From assembly GCF_900156825.1 (NCBI RefSeq), contig NZ_FTOV01000003.1, forward strand, positions 186,001-250,000: DNA of 64,000 nucleotides, written 5' to 3'. A model generated the notes under the pieces. It had not been told where the DNA came from, did no database searches, and worked only from the letters and a program-made list of their open reading frames with translations. The position numbers and the translations under genes were made by a program. The DNA comes from Chryseobacterium gambrini. GTDB lineage: Bacteria > Bacteroidota > Bacteroidia > Flavobacteriales > Weeksellaceae. This document shows positions 41,285 through 49,815 of this stretch, piece by piece (the first letter of the stretch is position 1; every line of letters starts with the position of its first letter).

Positions 41285-42280
41285 ATGAAAAAATATATTT
41301 TAGGTATTTTTACTGTAGCAGTAGTAGCTTCTTGCGTAAGTAAGCAGGAAAGAGCAATGAAAAGTGCGGATAAAAATCTTATCTTAAAAACTGCCAATGA
41401 AAACTTTGCTAAAAAGAAGTGGAAAAACGCTTTGGCACTTTACGACAGGCTTCCGAACCTTGTTGCAGGAACAGATGATGCTCCCAATGTGGTTTTTAAT
41501 TCTGCGTATGCGAATTATTACGACAAAAACTACAGATTAGCGGGAAATCAGTTTAAAAATTTCGCAATCAGCTTTCCTCAGGATAAAAGAAGAGAAGAAG
41601 CGGCATATATGTCTGCTTTGTGTTATTATGAGGGATCAATGGATTACAATCTGGATCAGTCTACAACACAGACGGCAATTAATGAGCTTCAGGACTTCCT
41701 GAACAATTATCCGAATTCAGAAAGATCTAAAAACATCAATACCCTTATTGACGAATTGTCTTACAAGCTTGAATTCAAAGCGTACGAAAATGCAAGACAG
41801 TACTACAAAATGGCAGAATACAAAGCAGCCAATGTAGCATTTGAAAACGTTCTGGAAGATTTTCCGAGTACCAAACTTCGTCCGCAGATTTACGATTATA
41901 TTGTAAAATCCCGTTACGAACTGGCAACAAAATCGGTGTATGATCTTAAAGATGAGCGTATAGAAAGCGCATTGTCTTTCACAAGACAGATCGAAAAAGA
42001 AATGCCGAACACGGAAGTTTCTAAAACAGCTTTGGAAATCAGAAGCAAGCTTGAAAAAGAAAAGAAAGATTTTGTCGTAGTTAAGAAAAATACGGAGGCG
42101 AGAATTGCAGCTTTAACGGAGAGACAGAAAAAGCTGGAAGCTCAGAATGCAGAAAAGGCAAAAACAATTCAGCAGGAGAAAGATCAGATCGATGCAGAAA
42201 AGAAAGCAATGCAGATCCAGAGGGACAGTGCAGCGATTAGCACACCTCCGCCGGCGGCGACTTTCAAAATTAAAAGATAA
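41285..42280 (+). CDS. bamD: Outer membrane assembly lipoprotein BamD
   Basis: A 331-residue lipoprotein of the BAM complex, which inserts beta-barrel proteins. Lipobox VVASC at 13-17. The mature part has five TPR-like repeats (about 35-250), for example YDKNYRLAGNQFKNFAISFPQDKRREEAAYMSALC and AEYKAANVAFENVLEDFPSTK. The C-terminus adds a coiled coil (about 265-310) with many Lys/Glu/Gln and a Pro-rich tail, longer than in E. coli (245). First gene of the conserved bamD-rpoZ-coaBC order. Confidence 0.92.
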   Translation: MKKYILGIFTVAVVASCVSKQERAMKSADKNLILKTANENFAKKKWKNALALYDRLPNLVAGTDDAPNVVFNSAYANYYDKNYRLAGNQFKNFAISFPQDKRREEAAYMSALCYYEGSMDYNLDQSTTQTAINELQDFLNNYPNSERSKNINTLIDELSYKLEFKAYENARQYYKMAEYKAANVAFENVLEDFPSTKLRPQIYDYIVKSRYELATKSVYDLKDERIESALSFTRQIEKEMPNTEVSKTALEIRSKLEKEKKDFVVVKKNTEARIAALTERQKKLEAQNAEKAKTIQQEKDQIDAEKKAMQIQRDSAAISTPPPAATFKIKR

Positions 42281-42284
42281 TTCG

Positions 42285-42292
42285 TAAATTTG
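42285..42292 (+). promoter_or_regulatory. Candidate -7 element for rpoZ
   Basis: TAAATTTG followed by CG, 30 bases before the rpoZ start; fits TAnnTTTG. Confidence 0.5.
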
Positions 42293-42321
42293 CGAACTTA
42301 AATAAAATTAATATTCTCAAA

Positions 42322-42645
42322 ATGAGTGTAAAAGATACAAAAGCAGAAGTAAATACCATTACTTACGATAAGGATAAGATTGAAGACAAAGTAGGCTCAA
42401 TCTACGAAGCGATTGTTATCATGGGAAAAAGAGCAGAGCAGATCAACGCTGAAATTCGTACAGAACTTCACAATAAGCTAGACGAGTTTGCTGTTCATAA
42501 TTCTACATTGGAAGAAGTTTTCGAAAACAGAGAACAGATCGAGATCTCTAAACATTACGAAAAACTTCCAAAGCCGACTTCTATTGCAATCGAAGAATGG
42601 CTGAACGAAGATGTGTACTTCAGAAAGACTGAAGAGAGAAAATAA
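42322..42645 (+). CDS. rpoZ: DNA-directed RNA polymerase omega subunit, Bacteroidota type
   Basis: A 107-residue subunit that supports assembly of the beta-prime subunit. The family core VGSIYEAIVIMGKRAEQIN is seen at 25-43. The remainder (HNKLDEFAVHNSTLEEVFENREQIEISKHYEKLPKPT) is typical for the Bacteroidota form, longer than a minimal omega. Lies between bamD (41-base gap) and coaBC, and a hairpin terminator follows. Confidence 0.93.
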   Translation: MSVKDTKAEVNTITYDKDKIEDKVGSIYEAIVIMGKRAEQINAEIRTELHNKLDEFAVHNSTLEEVFENREQIEISKHYEKLPKPTSIAIEEWLNEDVYFRKTEERK

Positions 42646-42669
42646 AAATCAGTGTATTTTTTATATATG

Positions 42670-42706
42670 AAGGTCATAAGGAAATCTTTTTCTTTATGAC
42701 CTTTGT
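42670..42706 (+). terminator. Terminator after rpoZ
   Basis: AAGGTCATAA and TTATGACCTT (perfect 10 bp), extended by GGAAA/TTTC, then T-rich. It separates rpoZ from coaBC. Confidence 0.78.
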
Positions 42707-42766
42707 TGTTTGGACGGCTTTGTGAGAAAAAATAAGTAATTTAGTATTCTTAAAAATTAAAATTGA

Positions 42767-43969
42767 ATGAGTCTTTCCGGTAAAAAAATTCTTATCGCGA
42801 TTTCCGGAGGAATTGCAGCCTATAAAATTCATTTTCTGATCAGAGATTTTGTGAAAAAAGGAGCCAAAGTTCAGGTGATTATGACGCCTGATGCAGAACA
42901 TTTCGTTACCAAGCTCAGTATTTCCACTTTATCCAAAAATCCGGTGTACTCAGATTTTTACAGCCATAACGGCACATGGAACAGCCATGTTGAAATGGCT
43001 TTGTGGGCAGATGTAATGGTTGTTGCGCCCTGTACAGCAGGGACATTGTCTAAAATGGTTCACGGATTATGCGATAATCTTGTGATTGCAACCTATATGT
43101 CTGCAAAATGCCCTGTTTTTATTGCGCCTGCAATGGATCTGGATATGTATGCACATCCGTCCACAACCAGAAATCTGGAATTGGCAGAAAGTTTCGGACA
43201 CCATATTATTCCGGCGGAAAGCGGCGAACTGGCAAGCGGATTAATCGGGCAGGGAAGAATGGCAGAACCGGAAACCATTGCAAAATCAATTGAAGATTTT
43301 TTTGATTCTGAAACTGAAAAAACATTAGCTGGAAAAACCGTTTTAATTACAGCCGGACCAACATATGAAGCCATTGATCCTGTGAGATTCATCGGGAATC
43401 ATTCCTCTGGCAAAATGGGCTTTTCTCTGGCGGAACAAGCTGCTAAAAGAGGCGCAAAAGTAATTTTAATTTCCGGACCGAGTGCTCAGAAAATCAATAA
43501 CGAAAATGTTGAGCTGCATAAGGTAACCTCAGCAAAAGAAATGTTATCCAAAGTTCTGGAGTTTTACGATACAACAGACATCGGAATTGCGAGTGCAGCC
43601 GTTGCAGATTACGCTCCGAAAGAGATCGCCAAAGAAAAAATTAAAAAGAATGACGAAAATTTAACGATTGAACTGGTTAAAAATCCGGACATTCTTAAAA
43701 CAATGGGCGAAAAGAAAACCCATCAGTTTTTAGTCGGTTTTGCATTGGAAACTCAGAACGAAGAGGAAAATGCCAAAGGAAAGCTGGAAAAGAAAAATCT
43801 GGATATGATCGTTCTTAATTCGCTTCGTGATGAAGGAGCCGGTTTTAAAAATGATACCAATAAAATAAAAATATTTACCAAAACGGGAAAAACAGAATTT
43901 GATCTGAAATCTAAAGAAGAGGTAGCGAAAGATATTTTGGATTTCGTTGAGGAGCAACTTTTAAAATAA
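42767..43969 (+). CDS. coaBC: Bifunctional phosphopantothenoylcysteine decarboxylase / phosphopantothenate-cysteine ligase
   Basis: A 400-residue CoaBC that makes 4'-phosphopantetheine for coenzyme A. The N-terminal flavodoxin-like CoaC part (1-180) has GKKILIAISGGIAAYK and the active-site region NSHVEMALWADVMVVAPCTAGT. The C-terminal CoaB part (185-400) has TAGPTYEAIDPVRFIGNHSSGKMG, the dimer/CTP-binding motif. Normal length and both halves intact. In flavobacteria the DUF4835 gene follows directly; here an opposite-strand cassette intervenes. Confidence 0.95.
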   Translation: MSLSGKKILIAISGGIAAYKIHFLIRDFVKKGAKVQVIMTPDAEHFVTKLSISTLSKNPVYSDFYSHNGTWNSHVEMALWADVMVVAPCTAGTLSKMVHGLCDNLVIATYMSAKCPVFIAPAMDLDMYAHPSTTRNLELAESFGHHIIPAESGELASGLIGQGRMAEPETIAKSIEDFFDSETEKTLAGKTVLITAGPTYEAIDPVRFIGNHSSGKMGFSLAEQAAKRGAKVILISGPSAQKINNENVELHKVTSAKEMLSKVLEFYDTTDIGIASAAVADYAPKEIAKEKIKKNDENLTIELVKNPDILKTMGEKKTHQFLVGFALETQNEEENAKGKLEKKNLDMIVLNSLRDEGAGFKNDTNKIKIFTKTGKTEFDLKSKEEVAKDILDFVEEQLLK

Positions 43970-44044
43970 ATTGATCTTACCTTATTATGATGAATTCTTA
44001 GGGCTGCCTTTTGGGAAAATATTCTCAATAGCTCAAAAAGAGTA

Positions 44045-44782
44045 TCACAACCCGTTTTTCATTATTCTGTCTGCGGTTTTAGGTAAAATTTTATGGATAA
44101 ATTTCAGCAGTTTGGTTTTACCAATGTAGCTTTCCCATTTGTCTGACTTGAAATTCCGCATAAATTCATCAACAAGCTTTTCAGGAGTAATTTTTGATTT
44201 TCCTCGTCCTTCTGTCATAGGTGTGTCAATTAAAGCAGGAATAATTTCAAAAACTTTGATCCCTGTTTCTTCTAATTGATAGCGCAGTGTTTTAGTAAAA
44301 CTATGCATTGCCGATTTTGTGGCACAATAAACAGAAGCTGATTTTTTTGGGGAGATAAAAAGTCCGCTGCTTACATTGATGACTGCGCTATTTTTGTTTT
44401 TCAGAAGTAAGGGCAATAAAAATCCGGTCAACTTTACAGGAGCTGTAAAATTGGTTGAAATTTCATATTCTATTTTATCAGCAAGTTCTTTTTCTTCAAT
44501 AAAACTGTAGTTGAACTGAACGGCTGCATTATTGATCAGAATATTTAAATCCGAATGGTGTTTTTCGATAAACAAAACCAGCTCTGCTAAAGAATTTTCA
44601 TAGGTTAAATCTCCCTCAAAAACTATAATTTCCGGAAATTCAGCTTTGATCTGTTCCAATTTGGCAAGATTTCTTCCTGTAATGATCACGGTATTGTTCA
44701 TTAATAAGAAATGTTTTGCTAAAGCAAGCCCAATTCCTGATGAACCGCCTGTGATTAAAATGGTATTTCCGGTTGCCGTCAT
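44045..44782 (-). CDS. SDR-family oxidoreductase
   Basis: A 245-residue short-chain dehydrogenase/reductase (classical or DltE-like): NAD(P)-binding TGGSSGIG (12-19), NNAAV near 86-90, catalytic Ser around SSGL (136-139) and YCATK (150-154). Substrate unknown. It overlaps the darcynin gene by 4 bases (ATGA), so the two are translationally coupled. Together with the Crp-type regulator they form an opposite-strand cassette. Confidence 0.88.
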   Translation of the reverse strand: MTATGNTILITGGSSGIGLALAKHFLLMNNTVIITGRNLAKLEQIKAEFPEIIVFEGDLTYENSLAELVLFIEKHHSDLNILINNAAVQFNYSFIEEKELADKIEYEISTNFTAPVKLTGFLLPLLLKNKNSAVINVSSGLFISPKKSASVYCATKSAMHSFTKTLRYQLEETGIKVFEIIPALIDTPMTEGRGKSKITPEKLVDEFMRNFKSDKWESYIGKTKLLKFIHKILPKTADRIMKNGL

Positions 44783-45201
44783 TTCTTTTCTTGTTTAAAT
44801 TGTTCATTAAAATCCTCAAAAAGATTCTCCTGTCCTACAATGATGTCTTTGATTTCAAAATAGGGGATGCCATAAATTTTGGTGTCTCTCAGCAATTCAA
44901 TTAACAGTTTGTAATCATTTAAATCTGTTGTGGTTACAATCATGAAATCTGAAACGGATGTGTGAAAGTACTCACTGTCAAAAAGCTTTACGTTGACTGT
45001 TTTGCTGACACGGATAAAAATCGGGGTAAGTTCTTTTTCCACAAACAGGCTTCGTTCATCTCTTGTTAAAGACAGCCATTGCGGTGTTGCATTCATTAAA
45101 ACCAGAATAGTATAAGGTTTTTGTACCGTGCTGTTCTGTCTGTTCTGCGCATTGCCGAAAAAAGAGATCGCGGTTAAGAATGCAAATAATAATTTCTTCA
45201 T
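44779..45201 (-). CDS. Darcynin-like protein with signal peptide
   Basis: A 140-residue protein counted from the ATG at 45201, chosen because it begins with a proper signal peptide (MKKLLFAFLTAISFFGNAQ); an upstream in-frame ATG at 45228 would bury it. The mature part resembles darcynin: VLMNATPQWLSLTRDERSLFVEK, SVSDFMIVTTTDLNDYKLLIELLRDT and PYFEIKDIIVG. Darcynin proteins are small proteins of unknown role, usually cytosolic as far as I know, so the export signal is unusual. Coupled to the SDR gene. Confidence 0.75.
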   Translation of the reverse strand: MKKLLFAFLTAISFFGNAQNRQNSTVQKPYTILVLMNATPQWLSLTRDERSLFVEKELTPIFIRVSKTVNVKLFDSEYFHTSVSDFMIVTTTDLNDYKLLIELLRDTKIYGIPYFEIKDIIVGQENLFEDFNEQFKQEKK

Positions 45202-45274
45202 TTTGCCTTGTTTTAAATTACAGGACAAAATTCTGAAAGCGGTAAGACAATTCCATTTACATAGGTAAAGAAAT

Positions 45275-45850
45275 TTACTTTTCTGAAATTTTTCTTCTGA
45301 TTCTGCTGAGCTGCGTTGGAGTTACTCCCAAATAGGAAGCGATGTGGTATTGAGGGATGAACTGCTCTAAGTGAGGATATTCCTTTTGGAAGATCTCATA
45401 TCTTTTGTCCGCATCCAAAAGAACAATCTCTATTTCTCTTTGTTCCTTTTGTACAAAATACAATTCTGCTAAAATTCTTCCTGCTCTTTCTATTTCAGGA
45501 TACAAGTCATAAAGCTTTTCGATATCCGAATAATTGGCTACCTGCAGACTACAATCTGTGAGAGCCTGTTGATTGATCTGATTGGGCGTTTTCGTGATCA
45601 GAGAAGAATATCCGCCAATGAAACAGGGGCTTACAAAGAAATGTTTATTGTACTCAACGCCTTCTCTGTTTCTGTAAAATGCTCTCAGAATACCGCTTTC
45701 CAAAAAACCAATTTCTTTCGCAGTTTGTCCTTCAGAAATAAAAAATGCTCCTTTCTTTAAAGTTCTGGGAGAAAATATTTCAGACAGCTTTTCCCAGCCA
45801 TCAGACGATATTGCAGTCAGACTGTTAAAAAATTCTTTTAAATCATTCAT
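45275..45850 (-). CDS. Crp/Fnr-family transcriptional regulator
   Basis: A 191-residue regulator. The N-terminal cyclic-nucleotide-binding-like barrel (about 20-115, with GAFFISEGQTAKEIGFLESGILRAFY) lacks a clear cAMP-binding phosphate cassette. The C-terminal HTH is short (about 160-189, IASYLGVTPTQLSRIRRKI), as in the Bacteroidota cyclic-nucleotide-binding HTH proteins. It lies 73 bases upstream of the darcynin-SDR pair on the same strand and probably controls it. Confidence 0.87.
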   Translation of the reverse strand: MNDLKEFFNSLTAISSDGWEKLSEIFSPRTLKKGAFFISEGQTAKEIGFLESGILRAFYRNREGVEYNKHFFVSPCFIGGYSSLITKTPNQINQQALTDCSLQVANYSDIEKLYDLYPEIERAGRILAELYFVQKEQREIEIVLLDADKRYEIFQKEYPHLEQFIPQYHIASYLGVTPTQLSRIRRKISEK

Positions 45851-46106
45851 TATGTTTTCTTTAAAACAGATATAAAAATAAACACCTTGAACAGAATGAA
45901 ATGCAAAAATTATTTCACTTCAGATGATTGTCTTTTCAGGGATTATATTTTTTATCAGAAAAATGTTTAAATTTTATGGTTTCATTCTGAGAGTACATTT
46001 TTAATGCAGTCGAATGATTTTAGATAAATATAGATATAATTCCCGATATTTTGTCGTATACTAAGAATAATTTTAATAAATTTCCGTTCTCAATTTTTAG
46101 TAGATA

Positions 46107-47015
46107 ATGAAAAAATTTTTAAGCATATTTTTACTTCTGTTTTTATTCAGTCAGAGTTTTTCTCAGGAGTTACTGGCAACGGTACAAGTGAATTCCCAGC
46201 AATTGGGTGGAAGTAACCAGTCTGCCTACAAAGCTCTGGAGAAAAGTTTGAGAGATTTCATCAACAATACAAGCTGGACAGGAAAAAGACTTCAGAATTT
46301 TGAAAAAATAAAATCCAACTTCGCGATTGTGATCAGCGAAAGAGACGGAAACCGTTTCAGAGGAAGTATTGTGGTACAGGCTGTTCGTCCGGTTTTCAAC
46401 ACAACGTATGAATCTCCTTTGCTTAACCTTCAGGATACAAGATTTTCTTTTGATTACGTGGAAAATGAAAACCTTATCTTCAACGAAAGACAGTTTTCCG
46501 GAAAAAATTTGATTGATGTCATCAGTTTTTACATTTATGTCATTTTGGGAATGGATGCAGACAGTTTTCAGTCGATGGCGGGAACGCAATGGTATCAGAA
46601 AGCACAGCAGATTGCGCAGAACGGAGAATCTCAGAATACCTATGATGGCTGGAAGCAGATCAATGAACCGAGAAGCCGTTCTATCCTCATCAAAGAAATC
46701 ATGAGCCCGAACTGGAGCCAGCTTCGTGCAACCATTTATTCTTATCACAGAGCGGGACTGGATAATCTGTTCAATCAGGACCAGAGTCAGGGAAAAAAAG
46801 TAATTTTTGATGCTTTAATGCAGCTAAAACAATACGAAAACTCATTCCAACAGGCATATTTCTTCAATCTTTTCATGGATTCCAAGGCAGATGAGATTTT
46901 CAACATCTTCAATTCCGGAAATAACGGAGGAATTGTTCTGGGCGATCTTAAGAATGAAATGATCATCCTTTCGCCAAAAAATACCGAAGCAAGATGGAAT
47001 AAATGGAAACAGTAA
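46107..47015 (+). CDS. DUF4835 family secreted protein
   Basis: A 302-residue protein with a signal peptide ending near FSQSFSQE. DUF4835 pattern: ATVQVNSQQLGGSNQSAYKALEKSL near the N-terminus, then SFYIYVILGMDADSF and RSRSILIKEIMSPNWSQLRATIY. The family is nearly universal in Bacteroidota next to coaBC and recN; its function is unknown. Here recN follows after 62 bases, while coaBC is separated by the SDR/darcynin/Crp cassette. Confidence 0.9.
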   Translation: MKKFLSIFLLLFLFSQSFSQELLATVQVNSQQLGGSNQSAYKALEKSLRDFINNTSWTGKRLQNFEKIKSNFAIVISERDGNRFRGSIVVQAVRPVFNTTYESPLLNLQDTRFSFDYVENENLIFNERQFSGKNLIDVISFYIYVILGMDADSFQSMAGTQWYQKAQQIAQNGESQNTYDGWKQINEPRSRSILIKEIMSPNWSQLRATIYSYHRAGLDNLFNQDQSQGKKVIFDALMQLKQYENSFQQAYFFNLFMDSKADEIFNIFNSGNNGGIVLGDLKNEMIILSPKNTEARWNKWKQ

Positions 47016-47020
47016 TTCTC

Positions 47021-47051
47021 TTGAATTCTGAAATCTAAAGTTCTATATTTG
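47021..47051 (+). promoter_or_regulatory. Promoter of recN
   Basis: TTG (47021-47023), 20 bases, TATATTTG (47044-47051), 26 bases before the recN ATG. Good match to the flavobacterial consensus. Confidence 0.7.
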
Positions 47052-47077
47052 CAATAGCCAAATAATCGCTATTATCA

Positions 47078-48727
47078 ATGCTTTCGAGAATTTACATTAA
47101 AAACTTTGCCCTTATTGATACCCTTGAAGTATCATTACACAACGGTTTACAGGTGATTACCGGAGAAACCGGTGCGGGAAAATCTATCATTTTAGGTGCG
47201 CTCCGATTAATTCTGGGTGAAAGAGCAGATGTAAAATCGATCTCAAAAGCAGAAGAAAAAAGCATCGTAGAAACGGAATTTTCCCTGAATAATCAGTTCA
47301 AAAAATTCTTTATCGAAAATGATCTGGATTACGAACACCAGACCATTATCCGAAGAGAAATTTTGCCTTCCGGAAAATCAAGAGCGTTCATCAATGATGT
47401 TCCTGTAACTCTGGATATTTTAAAGGAACTGTCTTCCCAACTGATCGACATTCACTCACAGTTTGAGACATCGAATCTTTTTACGGCAGAATATCAGTTT
47501 AAAATCATTGACGGACTTTCTGAAAACAAACAGATCATTCATGAGTATCAGAATGAATTTTCAGATTTTCAAAGCCTTAAAACACAGCTCAAAAAACTGC
47601 AGACGCAGCTTTCGGATTCCAATAAAGAAAGTGACTATAAAGCATTTCTTCTGAACGAACTTGAGGAACTTCATCTGGATAATGTAGATTATGAAGAACT
47701 TCAGAATCAGCTCTCCATTCAGGAAAATGCGGAAATGATCTCCGATAATCTGGCTCAGGTTTTATCAAGATTTCATCAGGAAGAAGTAGGGATTTTATCA
47801 TTTTTTAATGAAGCGAAGAACAAACTTGCCAAAATTGCGGAAGTTTCCCAGAGTTTTGCGGAGCTCGATGAAAGGCTTGAAATGTCTTTTGTAGAATTAA
47901 AAGACATTATCTCCGAGCTGGAAGATGAAGCGGAAAGCATAGAAGTAAATCCTGAAAATTTAGCGCTACTGGTTGAATTAAACAACAGAATCAATAATCT
48001 TTTTGTAAAACATAATGTTTCCGATCTTACAGAACTCAAAGAAATTAGAGATCAGTTAGCCGGAGAACAGCAGGGTGCGTCCGAACTGGAGGCTCAGATT
48101 GAAGAAGTGGAGGAAAATATTTCCAAAAAGGAAAAAACACTTCAGTCTTTGGCTGAAAAACTTTCGAAAAACAGAAAAAAGAGCATTCCTGTTTTCATCA
48201 AAAAAGCGGAATCTTTACTGAAAAAACTAGGGCTTGAAAAAGCCAGAGTTGATATTGAACTTTTTGATACCTCCGAATTCAACCCGTTTGGAAAAGAAAA
48301 TATCCAGCTTTTGTTTCAGGCAAACTCAGGATTTCCGTTAAAGCCGATACAGACGGCAATTTCCGGTGGTGAAAGATCAAGGGTAATGTTGGCGGTAAAA
48401 AAGATCATTGCAGAAAGCGATGAACTTCCAACCTTAATTTTAGATGAAATTGATACCGGAGTTTCCGGAAAAGTAGCCGAAGAGATCGGAAATCTGATGC
48501 GCGAAATGTCTGCCGATATGCAGCTGATCGTCATTTCTCACTTAGCGCAGGTTGCCGCAAAAGGAAACAACAATTATAAAGTGCTGAAACAGGACATAGC
48601 CGGAAAAACACAATCTACCATTGTCCCATTAAGTGACGAAGAAAAACTGAACGAGATTGCACAGTTGCTTTCCGGAAGTAAAATTACCGAAGCGGCTTTG
48701 GCGCAGGCGAAAGAGTTGATAGGATAG
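47078..48727 (+). CDS. recN: DNA repair protein RecN
   Basis: A 549-residue SMC-like ATPase for double-strand break repair. Walker A is GETGAGKS (29-36), the coiled coil spans about 160-370, the ABC signature is SGGERSRVML (about 428-437), and Walker B is LPTLILDEIDTGVSG just after. Length is typical. It follows the DUF4835 gene, as is usual in the phylum. Confidence 0.96.
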   Translation: MLSRIYIKNFALIDTLEVSLHNGLQVITGETGAGKSIILGALRLILGERADVKSISKAEEKSIVETEFSLNNQFKKFFIENDLDYEHQTIIRREILPSGKSRAFINDVPVTLDILKELSSQLIDIHSQFETSNLFTAEYQFKIIDGLSENKQIIHEYQNEFSDFQSLKTQLKKLQTQLSDSNKESDYKAFLLNELEELHLDNVDYEELQNQLSIQENAEMISDNLAQVLSRFHQEEVGILSFFNEAKNKLAKIAEVSQSFAELDERLEMSFVELKDIISELEDEAESIEVNPENLALLVELNNRINNLFVKHNVSDLTELKEIRDQLAGEQQGASELEAQIEEVEENISKKEKTLQSLAEKLSKNRKKSIPVFIKKAESLLKKLGLEKARVDIELFDTSEFNPFGKENIQLLFQANSGFPLKPIQTAISGGERSRVMLAVKKIIAESDELPTLILDEIDTGVSGKVAEEIGNLMREMSADMQLIVISHLAQVAAKGNNNYKVLKQDIAGKTQSTIVPLSDEEKLNEIAQLLSGSKITEAALAQAKELIG

Positions 48728-48750
48728 GTTTGAATTAATTTAGCTCATAG

Positions 48751-49728
48751 ATGAAAATAAAATTATCAATGCTGTTATTGTTTATAACAATAACTGTCTT
48801 TCCTCAAAATATAAATTTAGAAGGAGTCTGGATTTTAGATAAAATTACATTTGAGAATGGAAATATTATCGAAATCAATGATCCCGATTTTTCTACCTAT
48901 TCTCAATACAAATTTTCAAATAATAAAATGGAGGTAAATGGAGTGGAGGTTCCAATAACTATATTGCCAAAAAAAATATCTACTCCTGCTTTAAATATTG
49001 ATTATGAATTTCAAGATAAATATCTTCTTCTTAAGAATTTATCTAGTGGAAAAATTATTTATCTTTTAAAGCCTGAATCATTCGTTGAAATGTATCCTGA
49101 ATTTTTGCCTAAAAAAATTATTTTGGATGATAGATCAGTTTATGAAGAAAATTTGGTAATAAGGGCAGATTTTAATCGTTTGGGTGGATTTGATGTTTAC
49201 TTACGAGATTTTATGTACAGTTATAAAGATTACCCAAAAGACAGAAATCAATTCATAGTGCAATTTGTTGTTACAAAAGAATCCAAAGTAACTGATATTA
49301 AAGTTATAAAGGGTTTGTCTAATGATTTTGATAGTAAGCTAATATCTTATATAAAGAATTCTGAAAAATTTTTTAAAAACCAAACGAATAAAGATTTTTT
49401 AATAAAAAAAACAAATTCAATCCATATTGAAAATGAAGGGCATTCAGATCTTTCTAAAGAAGATCCCAGTATTATAAAAATTTATGAGAAGGGTAATTCA
49501 TTCTATTTAAAAAATGATTTTGCAAATGCTATTAAAATTTATGAACAAGTTAATTCTTTAGGAGCAAATAATGAGAATTCAATGCTGAGATCAATATATG
49601 TTAACTTAGGGGTTTCATATCTTGCGACTAACAAAATAGAATCAGCATGTGAAAGTTTTAATAAAGCTGGCGGACTTGTAAATTTTAAATCAAGAAATTA
49701 TATAATTAATTTTTGTAATAAAAAATAA
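48751..49728 (+). CDS. Secreted hypothetical protein with TonB_C-like and TPR-like parts
   Basis: A 325-residue protein with a signal peptide (ending near TVFPQN). The first part has the lipocalin-like opening NINLEGVWILDKITFENG, the middle a stretch resembling the TonB C-terminal fold (RNQFIVQFVVTKESKVTDIKVIKG, about 165-195), and the end two TPR-like helix pairs (about 245-315, YLKNDFANAIKIYEQV and YLATNKIESACESFNKAG). More AT-rich than recN and the ABC genes on each side, so probably acquired or fast-evolving. Function unknown. Confidence 0.68.
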   Translation: MKIKLSMLLLFITITVFPQNINLEGVWILDKITFENGNIIEINDPDFSTYSQYKFSNNKMEVNGVEVPITILPKKISTPALNIDYEFQDKYLLLKNLSSGKIIYLLKPESFVEMYPEFLPKKIILDDRSVYEENLVIRADFNRLGGFDVYLRDFMYSYKDYPKDRNQFIVQFVVTKESKVTDIKVIKGLSNDFDSKLISYIKNSEKFFKNQTNKDFLIKKTNSIHIENEGHSDLSKEDPSIIKIYEKGNSFYLKNDFANAIKIYEQVNSLGANNENSMLRSIYVNLGVSYLATNKIESACESFNKAGGLVNFKSRNYIINFCNKK

Positions 49729-49815
49729 AAATTATTTTATATTTCACTGACTTTTAATCAAGGTCTGCGAATTTCTGTAACAATTCTATCTTTATATAAA
49801 CTAATGTAATAAAAG

